From the NCBI GenBank assembly GCA_016844945.1, contig JAERTJ010000170.1, positions 1-64,000 of the forward strand: a DNA stretch of 64,000 nucleotides. Reading direction: 5' to 3'. Origin of the DNA: Fidelibacterota bacterium. GTDB lineage: Bacteria; Fidelibacterota; UBA8477; JABMPR01. Made by a program: the position numbers and the translations under genes. The notes below the pieces were generated by a model. That model had not been told where the DNA came from, searched no databases, and saw only the letters and a list, made by a program, of their open reading frames with translations. Positions 26,614 through 35,670 of the stretch are shown here, one piece after another. Within the stretch, counting starts at the first letter, position 1. Every line of letters starts with the position of its first letter.

Positions 26614-27777
26614 ATGAATATTCATGAGTACCAGGCGAAAGAAATCTTTCGGAAATACAATGTTCCTGTCCCTAATGGCGGCGTTGCATTTTCAACAGAA
26701 GAAGCTTTAAGGGTAGCCCAATCTCTTGATTCCAGCATCTATGTGGTAAAAGCCCAGATTCATGCTGGTGGAAGAGGGAAAGCTGGTGGTGTAAAAATCG
26801 CCAAGAGTCTGGATGAAGTCACCCAATATGCAGACGAGATTCTGGGAAAGACCCTGGTCACCCATCAGACAGGTCCTACAGGAAAAACAGTGGGGCGTTT
26901 ACTGATTGAGGAAGGTATAGATATCCAAAGAGAATTGTATATGGGTATTGTCCTTGATCGTCAGAGTGGAAAATTTGTCTTTATGGTTTCCATTGAAGGT
27001 GGTATGGAAATCGAGAAAGTTGCTTCTGAAACTCCAGAGAAAATCATCAAGGAGTGGATTGAACCCGGTCTTGGGCTGCAGGCTTTCCAGGCTCGAAAAT
27101 TAGCCTATGCATTAGGTCTGGAAGGAATCCAGGTAAAACAGGCTGTAAAATTTATGTTCGCCCTTTGGAACGCGTTCAATGCATCCGATGCCTCCCTGGT
27201 TGAAATAAACCCATTGGTCGTTACAGGTAACGGTGATGTTATGGCATTAGATGCCAAAATGAATTTTGATGATAACGCTTTATACCGTCAGAAAGAAATT
27301 ACTGATTTTAGAGACCTGAGTGAAGAAGAGCCCTCAGAAGTTGAAGCATCCAGCTATAACCTGAATTACATCAAACTGGATGGTAATGTCGGTTGTATGG
27401 TAAATGGAGCTGGCCTGGCGATGGGCACCATGGATATCATCAAACTCTACGGTGGAGAGCCAGCCAACTTTTTGGATGTGGGTGGTGTTGCTAACCCTGA
27501 TACTGTCGCTAATGGTTTTCGAATCATCATGAGTGATTCAAATGTCAAAGCGGTTCTGATCAATATTTTTGGTGGAATTGTCCGCTGCGATCGAGTTGCT
27601 ATGGGTATCATTTTGGCACTGGAAATGGTTAAAGTTGATGTTCCCATCGTTGTCAGGCTAGCTGGAACAAATGCTAAAGAAGGTGCTGCGTTACTGGCCA
27701 ATTCTGATATTGATTTTATCGTAGCTGATAGTTTGTCTGACGCTGCTGAAAAAGTAACCGCGGCGATCAAGGAGTAA
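26614..27777 (+). CDS. sucC: Succinyl-CoA synthetase beta subunit (ADP-forming)
   Basis: A 387-residue ATP-grasp subunit. It begins [20 protein letters not shown], with [17 protein letters not shown] for nucleotide binding, [22 protein letters not shown] and [10 protein letters not shown] at the C-terminal CoA-ligase half. With SucD it makes ATP or GTP from succinyl-CoA in the citric acid cycle. sucD starts 4 bp after its stop. Confidence 0.97.
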   Translation: MNIHEYQAKEIFRKYNVPVPNGGVAFSTEEALRVAQSLDSSIYVVKAQIHAGGRGKAGGVKIAKSLDEVTQYADEILGKTLVTHQTGPTGKTVGRLLIEEGIDIQRELYMGIVLDRQSGKFVFMVSIEGGMEIEKVASETPEKIIKEWIEPGLGLQAFQARKLAYALGLEGIQVKQAVKFMFALWNAFNASDASLVEINPLVVTGNGDVMALDAKMNFDDNALYRQKEITDFRDLSEEEPSEVEASSYNLNYIKLDGNVGCMVNGAGLAMGTMDIIKLYGGEPANFLDVGGVANPDTVANGFRIIMSDSNVKAVLINIFGGIVRCDRVAMGIILALEMVKVDVPIVVRLAGTNAKEGAALLANSDIDFIVADSLSDAAEKVTAAIKE

Positions 27778-27781
27778 TCTC

Positions 27782-28654
27782 ATGATTCTAGTAAATAATG
27801 ATACAAAACTGGTCGTTCAGGGAATCACCGGTAGCGAGGGTTCCTTTCATACTGAGCAAATGCTTGAATACGGGACAAAAATTGTGGCAGGTGTTACCCC
27901 CGGTAAAGGTGGACAGACAACTGATAAGGGTGTCCCAATCTATAACACTGTCCAAGAAGCAAAAGACCAGGCAGAGGCAAACACATCTGTCATCTTCGTT
28001 CCCCCACCCTTTGCTGCAGATGCGATCATGGAAGCTGTCGATGCTGAATTGGATCTTGTCATCTGTATTACTGAGGGTATACCGACTGCTGACATGGTAA
28101 AAGTGCAGGATTATATGGCTGGTAAAAAAACCCGTATGGTCGGCCCAAACTGTCCAGGCGTTATTTCACCCGGTGCAGGGAAAATTGGCATCATGCCAGG
28201 ATTTATTCATCAACAGGGAAAAGTTGGGGTTATCTCTCGAAGTGGAACCTTGACTTATGAAGCTGTGCATCAACTAAGTACCCGTGGAATTGGTCAATCT
28301 ACCTGTATAGGTATTGGTGGCGATCCAATTATTGGATCAAACTTTATCGACCTCCTGACTCTCTTCAATGAAGATGAAGGAACCGATGCTGTGGTTATGA
28401 TAGGTGAAATCGGTGGAACAGCAGAAGAAGAAGCTGCAGAATGGGCACAGAAAAACTTTACAAAACCCATCGTAGCCTTTATCGCAGGTACGACAGCCCC
28501 TCCCGGGCGGAGAATGGGTCACGCTGGCGCAATCATTTCTGGTGGCAAGGGAACAGCGGCGGATAAAATTGCAGCTTTAGAAGCTGCTGGAATTGCAGTT
28601 TCTGAGAGCCCAGCCGGAATTGGTGAGCTCATGGAAAAAGTCTTAAACAAATAG
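27782..28654 (+). CDS. sucD: Succinyl-CoA synthetase alpha subunit
   Basis: A 290-residue subunit. The CoA-binding Rossmann part opens with [29 protein letters not shown] and [15 protein letters not shown] follow. The phosphohistidine is in [19 protein letters not shown]. It is in an operon with sucC, and ndk follows 47 bp downstream, a sensible grouping if nucleoside diphosphates are interconverted after substrate-level phosphorylation. Confidence 0.97.
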   Translation: MILVNNDTKLVVQGITGSEGSFHTEQMLEYGTKIVAGVTPGKGGQTTDKGVPIYNTVQEAKDQAEANTSVIFVPPPFAADAIMEAVDAELDLVICITEGIPTADMVKVQDYMAGKKTRMVGPNCPGVISPGAGKIGIMPGFIHQQGKVGVISRSGTLTYEAVHQLSTRGIGQSTCIGIGGDPIIGSNFIDLLTLFNEDEGTDAVVMIGEIGGTAEEEAAEWAQKNFTKPIVAFIAGTTAPPGRRMGHAGAIISGGKGTAADKIAALEAAGIAVSESPAGIGELMEKVLNK

Positions 28655-28701
28655 AGTGGTTCGAAAAATCACTCGGAATAATGCTATAGGAGTAGAATAC
28701 A

Positions 28702-29130
28702 TTGGGTAACAAAACATTTGCAATGATCAAACCAGATGCCGTAGGATCTGGAAAACTCGGAAAAGTTATCGACGCCACATTAAGCGCCGGATTCAAAATC
28801 AAAGCAGGTCGTCTGACATTGATTACCAGAGCTCAGGCTCAGCAATTTTATGGTGTTCATCGTGAACGCCCTTTTTATGGTGAACTGGTAGATTTTATGT
28901 CTTCAGGACCAACTTTTGTCATGGCACTTGAAAAAGATGGGGCTGTCCAGGCCTGGAGAGATACCATTGGTGCAACTGATCCTGCTGAAGCGGCAGAAGG
29001 TACAATTCGTAAGCTTTATGCTGAGAATAAAGGCAGAAATGCTGTGCATGGTTCAGATTCAGATGAGAATGCTGAGAAAGAGATTGCATTTTTCTTTAGT
29101 GAAGCTGAAATTATCGCCTCTAATCTCTAA
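28702..29130 (+). CDS. ndk: Nucleoside diphosphate kinase
   Basis: A 142-residue Ndk that passes phosphate between nucleoside di- and triphosphates. It starts GNKTFAMIKPDAV; the phosphorylated histidine is in NAVHGSDSDENAEKEI. The start codon is TTG, with GGAG 9 bp upstream. It follows sucCD on the same strand, and the SPOR lipoprotein gene follows after 26 bp. Confidence 0.96.
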   Translation: MGNKTFAMIKPDAVGSGKLGKVIDATLSAGFKIKAGRLTLITRAQAQQFYGVHRERPFYGELVDFMSSGPTFVMALEKDGAVQAWRDTIGATDPAEAAEGTIRKLYAENKGRNAVHGSDSDENAEKEIAFFFSEAEIIASNL

Positions 29131-29156
29131 TTATTAGCCTGTATCAGGAGGCAGAA

Positions 29157-30005
29157 ATGACTAATAATGTTCTACTTAAGCGCGCGTTTACAGGCCTTTT
29201 TCTCATCAGCATTTTAGTCAACTGTGACATGTGGAATAGCCGTTTCGGACGAGAAGAGATCAAATTGGGTGAATATGCAACCCTTGAAGTTGAAGAACCC
29301 GTCGAAGGACAGCGCTATAAATGGGAATTCACTGAACTCCCTGAAGACATCATTCCAGAGTTTCTGCCTGCTGATACCCTTAACCAAGTTTCTTTTCAGC
29401 CGGAGAAGGAAGGCAAATGGACTGTCCATTTGACGATTACTCTGGATGAAGAGGTTGAGGAGCACAATTACTACTACGATGTTGTTATGAGTGAAGATAG
29501 TAGTCTTGTTGTAGGTGAAATCCCTGAGCATCTCTATGGCTATGACACTGCCTCAGTTGAAGAGACCACGGTGGCAGATACGCCAACTGTAAGTTTAACT
29601 GAGGACGGAGATCAACGTCGCTATATTTCAAAAATAGTACCGCCCGGTCAATCCAAGTCTAGCGGTTCTTCAAAGCGCGCTACAACGAGGACAAAAACGA
29701 GACCTTCCAGTGCGACTAAACTTAGCCGTGGTAATTTAATTCCGCTGGCATCACGGACATATACAATACAAGTCTCATCCTGGCCCTCTCTGGATGAAGC
29801 TCAATCTGCATCTCGGGAACTTTTAGATAAATTTGGTGTGGATAGTTATATCCAACGCGCCTTCTTTAAAGATAAAGATGAGATTTATTACCGTCTTCGC
29901 GTGGGGAATTTCAAGGAGTCAAAGGATGCTGAGGCTTACGCCAAGGAAATTCAGGATATGACCAGCCTGCCTGTTTGGGTTGATTTTGTAAGACAGGAAA
30001 TGTAA
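29157..30005 (+). CDS. SPOR-domain lipoprotein
   Basis: A 282-residue lipoprotein (lipobox ILVNC, Cys24). Residues about 35-105 look like a small Ig-like/PKD-type beta domain (GEYATLEVEEPVEGQRYKW). A Ser/Thr/Lys-rich linker (about 160-200) leads to a C-terminal SPOR domain (about 203-280; YTIQVSSWPSLDEAQSASREL, then YYRLRVGNFKESKDAEAYAKEI). SPOR domains bind glycan strands stripped of peptides and bring proteins to the division site, so a peptidoglycan-associated role is likely. AGGAGG precedes the ATG. Confidence 0.85.
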   Translation: MTNNVLLKRAFTGLFLISILVNCDMWNSRFGREEIKLGEYATLEVEEPVEGQRYKWEFTELPEDIIPEFLPADTLNQVSFQPEKEGKWTVHLTITLDEEVEEHNYYYDVVMSEDSSLVVGEIPEHLYGYDTASVEETTVADTPTVSLTEDGDQRRYISKIVPPGQSKSSGSSKRATTRTKTRPSSATKLSRGNLIPLASRTYTIQVSSWPSLDEAQSASRELLDKFGVDSYIQRAFFKDKDEIYYRLRVGNFKESKDAEAYAKEIQDMTSLPVWVDFVRQEM

Positions 30006-30047
30006 CTCACTCAACACCCACTTTAATTTTCAACGGAGAATTTTTTT

Positions 30048-31328
30048 ATGCTTGAAACACAACTGTATTTCAATTTTAAAGATATGTTTCGCGCCCCACG
30101 TCTGGCGTTGGGAAGACGCATGTTGGTAATGCTAGAAGCCCTTTTTGCATCCTACATTGTCTTCGTAGTTTTTACTTATCTTGCACTGCTTATTGATGGA
30201 AATTCATTTGGAAGCATCTGGAATAAATTTCATTTACTCCCACCCCTTTTTGCTCACTACTCTGTGGGCGTTGTTGCCACAGTACTGATAGCTCTTGCCC
30301 GAGTTTTTGCAATTATCGCCATTTGGTTGGGATTAACAGCTGTATCTAAAATCACAATTAAAGAGTACAAAGGTGATTTATTCTACTCATCCAAAGACGG
30401 TTGGAAATGGGCGATGAAGAATTGGTTCCCTGTATTCTTTGGACCAATCTCAATCGCTATCGTTGTTGGCTTTTTTGTTTTGCTGGCTGCCGCAATGGGG
30501 TGGTTGGCACAGTGGCCAGTGCTTGACATCATTCTTTACGGACTTCTCTTTGTTATTTTCTTACCTACGGGTTTATTTCTGGTCTTCTCTGCCCTGGCCT
30601 TCATGGTAGGGTCTTTCATGTCCCCAGGTATCGTTGCATGTGCCGAAGAAGACACGATGGGCTCCATGTTTGGCTCTTATACCCTACTCTGGAATCAACC
30701 GGTACGACTACTTGTTTACACCTTGTTAATTGTGGTCTCTGCCATCATAGGGTATCACATTTTCCAAATCTTTATCCTCTCAGCATTCAAACTTGTGGAG
30801 ATGGTATTTGGTCATGAAAGCATCATGGGTGATGCCTACATGGCAGTTAAGCAAGTTGGAATGGATTTGTTTGGTAACTATAGCTTCTTACCGTCGAATG
30901 TATTTTGTCATTTCAATTTGAGTCATGAAATGCTTGAAATACCTGAATGCCTCAGCAGTGTATTCGCTGTAAGCAGTGGCGGTTGTGGTGGATGCGGTGG
31001 ATGTGGAACAGCAGCCCCAGTTATATCTGCAACCGTGACCCAAACCATAACAGGAGTCCTTGTTGGACTCATTACCCTCCTGGCTCATTTCGCCATCCCA
31101 GCTTATGCGTTGGCTACTCTGGCGACTGGTTTCTCAACATCCTTTATTGTTCTTACCAAACACAAAGATGATCAGGATCTCATCAAACGTAAAGATGCAG
31201 ATGAGCGAGCTGAAGCCGAAGCTGCAGAGGCCGATGAAGAGGCTGAGAAACAAGTGGACTCTGATGAATCACATTCTGATACTGATTCAGATGAGAAAAC
31301 TGATGACGGAGAGACCGAAAAAGAATAA
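30048..31328 (+). CDS. Multi-pass membrane protein with CGGCGGCG motif, function unknown
   Basis: 426 residues with about seven hydrophobic helices (first around 22-50, last around 340-370). Between the last two helices lies a Ser/Gly/Cys run, SSGGCGGCGGCGTAAP (about 305-320), which could bind metal or form disulfides. The final 45 residues are strongly acidic (Glu/Asp/Ser-rich). The N-terminal part up to about 260 resembles general membrane proteins that handle permease-like roles, but I recognise no family. It lies 42 bp after the SPOR lipoprotein gene on the same strand and is followed by a terminator. Confidence 0.7.
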   Translation: MLETQLYFNFKDMFRAPRLALGRRMLVMLEALFASYIVFVVFTYLALLIDGNSFGSIWNKFHLLPPLFAHYSVGVVATVLIALARVFAIIAIWLGLTAVSKITIKEYKGDLFYSSKDGWKWAMKNWFPVFFGPISIAIVVGFFVLLAAAMGWLAQWPVLDIILYGLLFVIFLPTGLFLVFSALAFMVGSFMSPGIVACAEEDTMGSMFGSYTLLWNQPVRLLVYTLLIVVSAIIGYHIFQIFILSAFKLVEMVFGHESIMGDAYMAVKQVGMDLFGNYSFLPSNVFCHFNLSHEMLEIPECLSSVFAVSSGGCGGCGGCGTAAPVISATVTQTITGVLVGLITLLAHFAIPAYALATLATGFSTSFIVLTKHKDDQDLIKRKDADERAEAEAAEADEEAEKQVDSDESHSDTDSDEKTDDGETEKE

Positions 31329-31349
31329 ACTGAATAAACATGAATCTTT

Positions 31350-31387
31350 AAAAAGAGACTGCCCCACCAGGCGGTCTCTTTTTTTTG
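31350..31387 (+). terminator. Rho-independent terminator
   Basis: The stem AGAGACTGCC/GGCGGTCTCT (one G-T pair, 6-nt loop) is preceded by A residues and followed by a run of eight T residues. It ends the SPOR lipoprotein/membrane protein unit. Confidence 0.92.
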
Positions 31388-31485
31388 CTATAGACACGAT
31401 CGATTCGCAAGCGATTCCAACCTCATCCTTTCGATGAACCTAAAGGTAGGACCATTACAAGAAGCGTGTGGTATTCACGCAGAGC

Positions 31486-31526
31486 CTAAAAAAAAGAGGC
31501 TGTCTCAGATAATGAGACAGCCTCTT
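31486..31526 (-). terminator. Rho-independent terminator of the nfeD-floA unit
   Basis: A perfect 14-bp stem (AAGAGGCTGTCTCA/TGAGACAGCCTCTT) with a 5-nt loop. On the minus strand it continues into a run of T residues. It sits 27 bp after the stop of the last gene of the floA operon. Confidence 0.9.
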
Positions 31527-31552
31527 GGTTTCTAATAAGGTTATGACGGGGG

Positions 31553-32053
31553 CTAGCTTTTATGGAACCAGTCATCATTGTTTTGCAGTGCCCTGGGTTT
31601 CCCCAGTAGTTCATGCAAAAGAATGCCTTGTTCTATTTTCGAGTAAGGCTCCAGAACTTCATCAAGAGATTGTCCCTCACCTGATTCATCTTCAAGTTCA
31701 ACCATAATTGAGACCTTAGGTGTATGGATATCGCCTTCTGAACCTCCCTCGGTAAACCTGATTTCAGCTTCAGGTTGGTATGTAGGAATTTCAACATCCA
31801 CCTCTGTCTCAAATGCCGGGGCAGGAGGCTGAAATGCCTCTGGCTCTTCATAAAGCTCAGCCAGCTCGCTTTTGATCTGCTCCAGAATCCCACCCACTTT
31901 TTTCTGAATGGGTCTGGGACCCTCTGGTTGCGGATCAGGTACAGGTATATCAGATGGCTTGTTTCTCTGCCTGGCTTTGTTTTGCTTACTCCAGGCAGAG
32001 ATAGCCATATAGACTATAAATAGAACAATTGGACCTAGACTATCTAAATCCAT
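31553..32053 (-). CDS. Single-pass membrane protein, third gene of the nfeD-floA unit
   Basis: 166 residues: a hydrophobic N-terminal helix (about 7-20), a short basic stretch, a Pro/Glu-rich linker and a C-terminal part ending SLDEVLEPYSKIEQGILLHELLGKPRAL. It follows floA by 9 bp, like the third gene (yqfB) of the Bacillus yqeZ-floA-yqfB operon, although I see no obvious sequence match to YqfB. Probably a membrane partner of the flotillin-like protein (inference). Confidence 0.65.
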   Translation of the reverse strand: MDLDSLGPIVLFIVYMAISAWSKQNKARQRNKPSDIPVPDPQPEGPRPIQKKVGGILEQIKSELAELYEEPEAFQPPAPAFETEVDVEIPTYQPEAEIRFTEGGSEGDIHTPKVSIMVELEDESGEGQSLDEVLEPYSKIEQGILLHELLGKPRALQNNDDWFHKS

Positions 32054-32062
32054 AACTAGACC

Positions 32063-33037
32063 TTATTTCTTGTCCGATTTATCTGGACCTGAGATGTTCT
32101 TACGCATGCCTGTATCAGCCTGGATATTCTCCATGCGATAGTAGTCTAGAATCCCAAGATTTCCTTCACGGAAAGCTTCTGCCATAGCACGTGGTACTTC
32201 AGCCTCGGCTTCAACTACCTTGGCACGCATTTCCTGGGTTTTGGCTTTCATCTCTTGTTCTTCAGCTACAGCCATTGCACGACGCTTTTCAGCTACAGCC
32301 TGAGCGATATTTTTATCTGCATCAGCTTGATCCATCTGCAATGTTGCACCAATATTCTTACCAACATCTACGTCAGCAATATCGATTGAGAGTATCTCAA
32401 AAGCGGTGCCAGCATCGAGACCTTTGGACAAAACATTTTTTGATATAATATCTGGGTTTTCAAGTACCTCTTTATGTGCTTGAGATGAACCGATAGAACT
32501 CACGATTCCTTCACCCACACGGGCCAGGACGGTTTCCTCTCCTGCTCCACCAATGAGGCGGTCGATGTTCGCGCGAACGGTCACCTTAGCAACTGCAAAT
32601 AGCTGGATACCATCCTTAGCAATAGCAGATACGCGGGGGGTTTCAATGACTCTGGGGTTCACACTCATTTTAACGGCATCAAGAACATCGCGACCGGCGA
32701 GATCAATGGCGGCTGCACGCTGGAATACCAGGTCGATATTAGCTTTGTCGGCTGCAATCAGAGCCAGGACAACCTTATTCACATCACCACCAGCAAGGAA
32801 GTGGGCTTCGAGAACATTCGTGTCCAGTGCCAATCCCGCCTTACTGGCGCTTACAAGTGAATTAATAATCAGGGGGGGCGGGATTCTCCGCAAGCGCATA
32901 CCGATCAATGTCAGGAGCCCAACATAGACCTGGGCAGCAGCAGCGCTGATCCACAATCCGATTGGAATAAAATAAGTGAACAGCACAAAGAAGGCGATTA
33001 TCGCCCCCAGGACTGTCAATAAGGTTAAGGTTTCCAC
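32063..33037 (-). CDS. floA: Flotillin-like protein FloA
   Basis: A 324-residue protein with an N-terminal membrane hairpin (about 5-45), then the SPFH/PHB-type domain with the near-invariant [18 protein letters not shown] and the [15 protein letters not shown] segment, and a C-terminal coiled coil rich in Ala/Glu ([20 protein letters not shown]). FloA forms membrane foci that organise lipid microdomains in Bacillus. It lies 12 bp after nfeD. Confidence 0.95.
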   Translation of the reverse strand: METLTLLTVLGAIIAFFVLFTYFIPIGLWISAAAAQVYVGLLTLIGMRLRRIPPPLIINSLVSASKAGLALDTNVLEAHFLAGGDVNKVVLALIAADKANIDLVFQRAAAIDLAGRDVLDAVKMSVNPRVIETPRVSAIAKDGIQLFAVAKVTVRANIDRLIGGAGEETVLARVGEGIVSSIGSSQAHKEVLENPDIISKNVLSKGLDAGTAFEILSIDIADVDVGKNIGATLQMDQADADKNIAQAVAEKRRAMAVAEEQEMKAKTQEMRAKVVEAEAEVPRAMAEAFREGNLGILDYYRMENIQADTGMRKNISGPDKSDKK

Positions 33038-33049
33038 ATTTCCTCCGGT

Positions 33050-34390
33050 TTATTTTTGTTTCTTTTCAACAACAATTCGATTGCCATCAACTCTTACGAT
33101 GACAATCTCTGTATCTTTTTCAATAAAATCTCCACTTGTGACTACATCCATGCGGACACCTTCAATGAGGGCTGTCCCGGCTGGTCTGAGAAAGGTTGTA
33201 GCCAGGCCAGTTTTACCAACGTGATCCTCAAGACCAATGCTTCCGCTATAGCCATCAGCCTGTGGTTGGCTGGTCTGAAGACTTATTTTTTGCCAGGCTT
33301 TGGAACGTAACATTCCCTTCACCATCCAGTAGAGTGCTAAAATTCCCCCAGGGACTACAATTGCCAAAGCACGCATGGCACTTTTCAAATCATCAGGGGT
33401 TGGAGCTGCCGGTAAAAGCATAGTAAACAACGCATACAGCATGAGCAGAATACCAGCGATGCCAACAATCCCAAAACCTGGTACCACAAAAGCTTCCAGA
33501 CCGAGGAGAACAATGCCGCCGATGAGGAGCATGACCTCCATCATGCTTGCCAGATCGGCAATAAATGAAGTGGAGAAAAACAGGAAGAGTGCCAGCAAGC
33601 CCACACTCCCAGGAATACCCCAACCTGGGCTCTGGATCTCAAAAATCAACCCCAGAAACCCGAGAGTCATAAGTAATGAGCTCACAATAGGATCTGTTAG
33701 AAAGCGTACGATAGCTTCTGACCAGGTAGGTTCAATTTCAGCGACATCCGAAGCGCTAAAGCCAAAATGATCCAGAACGTCATCCATTGAATCCATCTGG
33801 TAGTCAGCCATCCCGTATTTCAGTGCTGTTGAAGTCCTGAGTGTCAGGAGTTTACCAGCAGAGGCACCCTCAATATCTCCGATGAAAAGTGTATCCCCAT
33901 CCTCAAATACAAGTGTATCAATATCAAGTGACTCATCAACCATGGCCATGGCTATATCAGGGTTTCGGCCTTTTGATTCGGCCGTGGATGCCATCTCTTC
34001 ACGCATGTAGGATTGGGCTTTTTCACCAGCTTTCTGGCTTTGGCCATCCACAACGGTGGTTGCACCCATGGTTGCTCCTGAACGCATAACAATGGTATCA
34101 CAGGCCAAAGAAATCAATGACCCTGCCGATATGGCCTTTGTGTTTATGAATGCTATGGTCTGGATTTCTGAGTTTAAAAGAGCATTCTTCATCATAGTAG
34201 CCGCATCTACACGCCCACCGAAGGTATCAATATCAAGAATGATTGCATCCCCGCCAGCCTGATTTAACTGTGGAATCTGCCTTTCAAAAAAATATGCTAG
34301 CCCCATATCAATCGTACCCTTCACTTCAAGTACATAGACCTGAGGATAGAGCAGAATGGGCAGCAATAATAGTAGAATTTTACGTTGCAT
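33050..34390 (-). CDS. NfeD-family membrane serine protease
   Basis: A 446-residue protein with a signal-like N-terminus, a ClpP-like protease domain (about 18-230), four to five hydrophobic helices (about 235-350) and a C-terminal OB-fold NfeD domain ending in TEIVIVRVDGNRIVVE. In the protease domain S88 (KAISAGS) and a lysine near residue 124 fit the Ser-Lys dyad known for the archaeal 1510-N relative. NfeD proteins pair with flotillin/stomatin genes, as here with floA. Confidence 0.9.
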   Translation of the reverse strand: MQRKILLLLLPILLYPQVYVLEVKGTIDMGLAYFFERQIPQLNQAGGDAIILDIDTFGGRVDAATMMKNALLNSEIQTIAFINTKAISAGSLISLACDTIVMRSGATMGATTVVDGQSQKAGEKAQSYMREEMASTAESKGRNPDIAMAMVDESLDIDTLVFEDGDTLFIGDIEGASAGKLLTLRTSTALKYGMADYQMDSMDDVLDHFGFSASDVAEIEPTWSEAIVRFLTDPIVSSLLMTLGFLGLIFEIQSPGWGIPGSVGLLALFLFFSTSFIADLASMMEVMLLIGGIVLLGLEAFVVPGFGIVGIAGILLMLYALFTMLLPAAPTPDDLKSAMRALAIVVPGGILALYWMVKGMLRSKAWQKISLQTSQPQADGYSGSIGLEDHVGKTGLATTFLRPAGTALIEGVRMDVVTSGDFIEKDTEIVIVRVDGNRIVVEKKQK

Positions 34391-34480
34391 AACTGATCCC
34401 GTTTATTGTGAGTTCTAAAGCATTATTAAGTGTAAAAAGATAACCTTGATTTGCTCAGGTTGGAATTGAATTCGGAGGGA

Positions 34481-35161
34481 TCAGGGGTTCTCTAAACGCA
34501 TGATGACATTTCCATACTTTGTACTAATCTCTATCCGTAGTGGTTTGTGGGGATATGATTTAGAATAGAGCATAGACATTTGAATCTTGTTTTCACGGGA
34601 CTTTTTGGAGCTGTTGAGTGGGGTGAGTTTCCACCCCTGTTCAGCGAAAGGTTTGAACAATTTTGGTTTCCCTGTTTTTTCTACATGAAGATTCAAAACA
34701 CCATGACCACGACCATCCCAGATGTGATAGTTTAAGGTATCGTCATCTATAAATTTTGTTCTGGATAATTCGAAAAGTAGGCTTGGAATGTCAGTTAGTC
34801 CCTCAGTTTCAACGACTTTGACCTTCCCGTTGATATCTACTTTATTGCTATCATCAAAGCTAACTCGGTAATTTCGGTGGTATTTTCCTTCATGAATAGC
34901 TTTCGTATGTTGTTCCAGTCGGGCTGTCTCAATTCTATACTCGCTAATAATTGAATCAGAAAGAGTCCAGAGATTTGACAACCAGGGAGATGATTCTATG
35001 ACCAACGAGCTTTTAAGAATCCCATCCTTGACCTGATGCACCAACTTTGCTGCACCAGCGTTCACCATCCCGTATTTCACCTTAAATGAATAGGTCTGTG
35101 CCTGCGCCGGTAGAGCACTGATGATTAATATAGCAATAAGACTGATACTGACTTTTTTCAT
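34481..35161 (-). CDS. DUF3108-type periplasmic protein
   Basis: A 226-residue exported protein (signal peptide about 1-21, ending AQA). The mature sequence, FKVKYGMVNAGAAKLVHQ at its start and HKPLRIEISTKYGNVIMRLEN at its end, fits the DUF3108 pattern of beta-rich proteins that open with a repeating SYGI-xxGxA element. Function is unknown. It stands alone between nfeD and the divergent GtrA gene. Confidence 0.75.
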   Translation of the reverse strand: MKKVSISLIAILIISALPAQAQTYSFKVKYGMVNAGAAKLVHQVKDGILKSSLVIESSPWLSNLWTLSDSIISEYRIETARLEQHTKAIHEGKYHRNYRVSFDDSNKVDINGKVKVVETEGLTDIPSLLFELSRTKFIDDDTLNYHIWDGRGHGVLNLHVEKTGKPKLFKPFAEQGWKLTPLNSSKKSRENKIQMSMLYSKSYPHKPLRIEISTKYGNVIMRLENP

Positions 35162-35241
35162 TGATTGAGAAGCTAGACGCTTTGTTATTCATCCTCAAGC
35201 TTTTTGTCTATCCATTAATCATGACAAGACTAAATTGACAC

Positions 35242-35664
35242 ATGCAGTTGAAACTTCCAAAACGATTTATCACCTTCACCTTTGTGGGGATATCAGGCAT
35301 CGTCGTCAACAATGCGATTTTGTTTTACGCTAAGGAATATCTCTATGTTCCTGTATCTCTTGCTTCTCTCATTGCCATCCAGATAGCCATTTTCAATAAT
35401 TTTATCTGGAATCGCAAGTTCACCTGGACAGATAGAGAAATGAAGGGATATCAGGCTATTCGAACGGGTCTGATAAAATTCACGCTGGTCAGTTGGATCG
35501 CCGGTGGTTTAAATTGGGTTATTCTGCTGATCCTCTATCATTCTTTCGGTTTGCATTATATAATAGCAAATCTGATTGCCATCCTGATTGCATCCGTATT
35601 GAATTATTTATTGAATGATTTATGGACGTTTCGCCATAAGGGGAACGCTGAAAAAGAGATTTAG
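35242..35664 (+). CDS. GtrA-family membrane protein
   Basis: 140 residues with four hydrophobic helices and the family signature FVGISGIVVNNAI at the start and LNYLLNDLWTFRHKG at the end. GtrA proteins are thought to flip polyprenyl-linked sugars across the inner membrane. This could supply the lipid-linked donor for the ArnT-like glycosyltransferase at 13.8-15.3 kb (inference). It ends 6 bp from the stop of the converging MsbA-like gene with no terminator in between. Confidence 0.88.
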   Translation: MQLKLPKRFITFTFVGISGIVVNNAILFYAKEYLYVPVSLASLIAIQIAIFNNFIWNRKFTWTDREMKGYQAIRTGLIKFTLVSWIAGGLNWVILLILYHSFGLHYIIANLIAILIASVLNYLLNDLWTFRHKGNAEKEI

Positions 35665-35670
35665 CTGGTT

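Noticed and set aside
28655-28701. Hairpin between sucD and ndk (GAGTG/CACTC) as a terminator
   Set aside because: The stem is only 5 bp and no T-tract follows; the genes are more likely co-transcribed.
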